Part shown: in pieces, positions 5,739-7,759 of the stretch | Layout of the letters: each line of letters starts with the position of its first letter | How positions within the stretch are numbered: position 1 is the stretch's first letter | DNA from: Spirochaeta sp. UBA2779 | Lineage (GTDB): Bacteria > Spirochaetota > Spirochaetia > DSM-2461 | Direction: 5' to 3' | NCBI GenBank assembly: GCA_002352375.1 | Contig: DEIH01000251.1 | Location: 1 to 7,759, forward strand | DNA: 7,759 bases | The notes under the pieces: generated by a model | What the model saw: the letters and a program-made list of their open reading frames with translations, nothing else | Databases searched by the model: none | What the model was told of the DNA's origin: nothing | Position numbers and translations under genes: made by a program

Positions 5739-6845
5739 TTATTCCTTTATTCTTATTTCTGCTACAGATATGGAGGTTCCCGATCCGGCTGCGTGCCAGA
5801 AAGAAACCAGAAGGGAGTTATCGCCAGTTTTTAAAAGTGATGAATAACCGAACTGGAATTGATCGAACTGAGCGAAGGGGTTCGTACCGTCTGGTTTGCT
5901 TCCTGCCCCGAAAATGGTTATTTCAGTTGATTTATTCCAATTCATCCCACCATCATAGCTGAGTAAAGCCTTCAGTCCTGGATTATCAGAAAACCTGTCC
6001 TGATGGACGGCCACCATCAGGCTCTCACTAAGAGCAAAAGGGGACATAATCTGAGTTGTAATACTGATGGGTGCGGGTTTTGTCCATGAAACACCACTGT
6101 CTATGGATGAAACATAATGGATAGGCAGATCCTTCATTTTCACCAGATCCAACGTCCAAAAGAAAATAAGAACTTCCTTGCCGGTAAATACCGGCCTGGC
6201 ATCCCCGAATAATATCCCTTCATCTGCGGCTATGATATTTCCTTCAGAAAAAGTCTCACCGTTATCGTAGGATTTTATGAATCGACTGCAGCTGCCTTCC
6301 TTATATCCTCCGACCCAATGGTCGTGCATCTCACAGGGGAACCCGCAAGTTCCATCCGGTAGTTTGATTATTTTACCCGGAACAATGATATCCTTACTTG
6401 TAAAAGCTATATCCCGGGGAGGCTCCCAGGAGTTTCCGTTATCGAATGATTTGCAGCTTCGTATGGTGGCTGGCTGCATCCCATCAGTTTCAGGGTTGAA
6501 CAGCGGGTTGTTCTTATCCGTATCGATGATAGCGTAAACAGAAATGAGCTCATCTGGTTTAAGTTCTGTAATATGGGCCATGAGGTAACCTTTTCCAGGA
6601 TAAGAAATTTCATCATGGCATGTGGGGGAAATACCCTCTTCCCAGGTTTTACCGCCATTGCCGGATCTGAATAGAAGTATCTTACCGGAAGGATCGTTCA
6701 TGCCGTGTTCCAGTTCTTTACAGCATAAAACTATTTCTCCATTTGAAAGCTTTTCCATTGAAGGAAAGTGATGGGAAAGCGGTTTTTCCTCTTTTTTTCT
6801 AAGAGGTATTACAGGGTTTATCCCCTCTAAAATAATCCTTGACAA
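5739..6845 (-). CDS. Asp-box (BNR) repeat propeller protein, sialidase-like family (first copy)
   Basis: A 368-residue protein expected to fold as a six-bladed propeller. Five Asp boxes (S-x-D-x-G-x-x-W/F, the first lacking the Asp) are visible: SGNGGKTW 61-68, SFDNGNSW 133-140, SYDNGETF 192-199, SIDSGVSW 247-254 and SYDGGMNW 296-303. There is no signal peptide or membrane helix, so it should be cytoplasmic. Where sialidases have the FRIP arginine motif this protein reads HHFPSM (25-30), so a key carboxylate-binding arginine seems missing and true sialidase activity is uncertain; glycoside hydrolase, lyase or epimerase-like roles are possible. The start is TTG at 6845, with AAGGG (6857-6853) 7 nt upstream; the first ATG (residue 30) would cut off conserved sequence. 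It is the first gene of an operon with the UroD-like gene and diverges from a paralogous gene at 6932. Confidence 0.88.
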   Translation of the reverse strand: MSRIILEGINPVIPLRKKEEKPLSHHFPSMEKLSNGEIVLCCKELEHGMNDPSGKILLFRSGNGGKTWEEGISPTCHDEISYPGKGYLMAHITELKPDELISVYAIIDTDKNNPLFNPETDGMQPATIRSCKSFDNGNSWEPPRDIAFTSKDIIVPGKIIKLPDGTCGFPCEMHDHWVGGYKEGSCSRFIKSYDNGETFSEGNIIAADEGILFGDARPVFTGKEVLIFFWTLDLVKMKDLPIHYVSSIDSGVSWTKPAPISITTQIMSPFALSESLMVAVHQDRFSDNPGLKALLSYDGGMNWNKSTEITIFGAGSKPDGTNPFAQFDQFQFGYSSLLKTGDNSLLVSFWHAAGSGTSISVAEIRIKE

Positions 6846-6852
6846 ATCAACA

Positions 6853-6857
6853 CCCTT
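6853..6857 (-). promoter_or_regulatory. Ribosome binding site supporting the TTG start of the first propeller gene
   Basis: On the minus strand AAGGG stands 7 nt before the TTG at 6845. Nearby TTG and GTG triplets upstream are out of frame. This supports TTG as the real start. Confidence 0.65.
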
Positions 6858-6863
6858 GTATCA

Positions 6864-6892
6864 TTGGTTATAATGATAATAACAATTATAAT
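6864..6892 (+). promoter_or_regulatory. Promoter for the second propeller gene
   Basis: TTGGTT (6864-6869), a 17-bp spacer and a perfect TATAAT (6887-6892) form a good sigma-70-type promoter. Transcription would start about 6899, giving a leader of some 33 nt before the ATG at 6932. A second TATAAT at 6869-6874 lies within the spacer. Minus-strand -10-like boxes (TATAAT 6890-6885, TATTAT 6881-6876) suggest that the first propeller gene is also transcribed from this region, but I find no good -35 for it. Confidence 0.6.
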
Positions 6893-6896
6893 AACC
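6866..6896. repeat. AT-rich imperfect inverted repeat in the divergent intergenic region
   Basis: GGTTATAATGATAAT and ATTATAATAACC face each other around a 4-nt centre (AACA). The arms pair apart from a 3-nt bulge and one mismatch. The repeat spans the spacer and -10 box of the plus-strand promoter, so it could be a regulator site. It matches neither of the two operator types near 1536-1762. AT-rich sequence makes chance symmetry fairly likely. Confidence 0.35.
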
Positions 6897-6931
6897 TGAA
6901 ATCTATGAAACTGAAAGAAAAATGAGGTTGC

Positions 6932-7759
6932 ATGATGAATAAAATTGAAATTATTGATTCCGGATATGTAAGCAGAGATGATTCCGCATTTCCAACTTTA
7001 GCGATACTGGATAACGGAGAGATAGTTTGCGGCTATACGGCCAGAGGTAAAGGCCCTGATGCGCTGGGAGGTACAGATTGGTCAAAATCCTCCGATCAGG
7101 GAGCCTCCTGGACATATGGAGGGGTTATTCTTCCGCGAAAAGAAGATCCGGTATTGGTGAGTAGTCTTCGACTGAGTGTTTCCTCAGATGGTACTCTTCT
7201 TGCGTACGGCAGTAGAGACAAGATAAAAGGCATAGGGGACTCAAGAACTTTTGGAGAGGATACTAATGAGCCTGTTTTATGCCGGTCGGGGGATGATGGA
7301 AAAACCTGGTCGGATCCTGAGGTTCTTCCGAATAACCTTTCCCGGATTTATGAGATTTCAAATCCTATTATTGATGCCGGTAATAATATCTGGCTGGCTC
7401 CCGCGGCAACCCTTTCCGATGGCGATAAATTAGGAGAACGTGTTGTCGTGTTCAGATCTGAGGACAAAGGAAATTTTTGGCCGGAATACAGCACTGTCTT
7501 TTATGATCCGGAAGGAAAAAAGGGTTTTTTTGAACAGAAGATAATAAACCTTGGTCAAGGGCGGCTTTTTGCTGTTGCCTGGACTGTTATTATGGGAGAA
7601 TACAGGGATTTGGAGAATCATTATTCTTTTTCAAATGACTTTGGTGTAACCTGGCTGCCGGCAAAACCAATCGGGATAAAAGGGCAAACCCTCAGTCCTC
7701 TCTTAATAGACGAAAATCGATTTTTATTCCTCAGTAATCGGCGGTACGGGAATCAGGGG
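6932..7759 (+). CDS. Asp-box (BNR) repeat propeller protein, sialidase-like family (second copy, 3' end missing)
   Basis: An open frame of 276 codons that runs off the right edge of the window. Four Asp boxes are visible: SSDQGASW 53-60, SGDDGKTW 119-126, SEDKGNFW 176-183 (third box residue Asp, ending Trp) and SNDFGVTW 234-241. Other family-like parts are Glu201-Gln202 in FFEQK and RRYGNQG at the cut end. No signal peptide is seen, so it should be cytoplasmic. The FRIP arginine position reads SAFPTL (18-23), lacking the arginine, as in the divergent paralogue. A stop codon lies in frame at 6923, so ATG 6932 is the first possible start; GAGG at 6924-6927 is 4 nt from it and 7 nt from a second ATG at 6935, which may be the one used. 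A complete protein would be about 340-380 residues, judged from the paralogue. Substrate unknown; a paired role with the first copy is inferred. Confidence 0.85.
   Translation, partial: MMNKIEIIDSGYVSRDDSAFPTLAILDNGEIVCGYTARGKGPDALGGTDWSKSSDQGASWTYGGVILPRKEDPVLVSSLRLSVSSDGTLLAYGSRDKIKGIGDSRTFGEDTNEPVLCRSGDDGKTWSDPEVLPNNLSRIYEISNPIIDAGNNIWLAPAATLSDGDKLGERVVVFRSEDKGNFWPEYSTVFYDPEGKKGFFEQKIINLGQGRLFAVAWTVIMGEYRDLENHYSFSNDFGVTWLPAKPIGIKGQTLSPLLIDENRFLFLSNRRYGNQG

Noticed and set aside
6407..6658. Short alternative-frame open reading frames within the first propeller gene
   Set aside because: They overlap the Asp-box gene and encode nothing recognisable.
1..7759. CRISPR array, tRNA, rRNA, insertion sequence or phage elements
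   Set aside because: No regularly spaced repeats, cloverleaf-like sequences, transposase motifs or terminal inverted repeats were seen on either strand.

Overview
The window is a moderately AT-rich piece of a bacterial chromosome that encodes a sugar-acid or sialic-acid-like catabolic locus. It holds seven complete genes and one gene cut by the right edge. They are packed tightly: gaps of 2 nt or overlaps within operons, and two short divergent intergenic regions. Shine-Dalgarno sites are clear, and four of the eight genes start with GTG or TTG. The gene families (FCD-type GntR regulators, HpcH/HpaI aldolase, DapA/NanA-type lyase, UroD-like protein, Asp-box propellers, MFS carrier) are common in fermentative anaerobes such as Spirochaetota and Firmicutes. 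I favour a spirochaete-like host, but only weakly, because nothing in the window is diagnostic.

Layout: (1) A minus-strand operon at 1535-82 encodes an FCD-type GntR regulator followed by an HpcH/HpaI-family aldolase. (2) The 227-bp divergent control region at 1536-1762 carries two promoters and two unrelated operator arrays, one in front of each regulator gene. (3) A plus-strand operon at 1763-4672 encodes a second FCD-type GntR regulator, a 12-helix MFS transporter whose start overlaps the regulator's end, and a dihydrodipicolinate synthase/N-acetylneuraminate lyase family enzyme. (4) A minus-strand operon at 6845-4669 encodes an Asp-box (sialidase-like) propeller and a uroporphyrinogen-decarboxylase-family protein. 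Its last gene runs tail-to-tail into the lyase gene, with the two stop codons overlapping. (5) A second Asp-box propeller gene starts at 6932, diverges from the first and runs off the right edge.

A working model, which is inference: the MFS protein imports a glycoside or acidic sugar, the signal-less propeller proteins process it in the cytoplasm, and the two pyruvate-type aldolases (a Schiff-base DapA-like one and a metal-dependent HpaI-like one) cleave keto-acid intermediates. The UroD-like protein may perform a methyl- or carboxyl-group reaction. The two regulators would switch the two halves of the locus. The clearest signals are the operator arrays: a perfect 12-bp inverted repeat built from two TGCATGCA palindromes 20 bp apart, placed over a near-consensus promoter, and three GTNNAC sites spaced 22 and 23 bp apart in front of the second regulator. 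Both propellers also lack the arginine of the canonical sialidase FRIP motif, so a plain sialidase annotation is doubtful.
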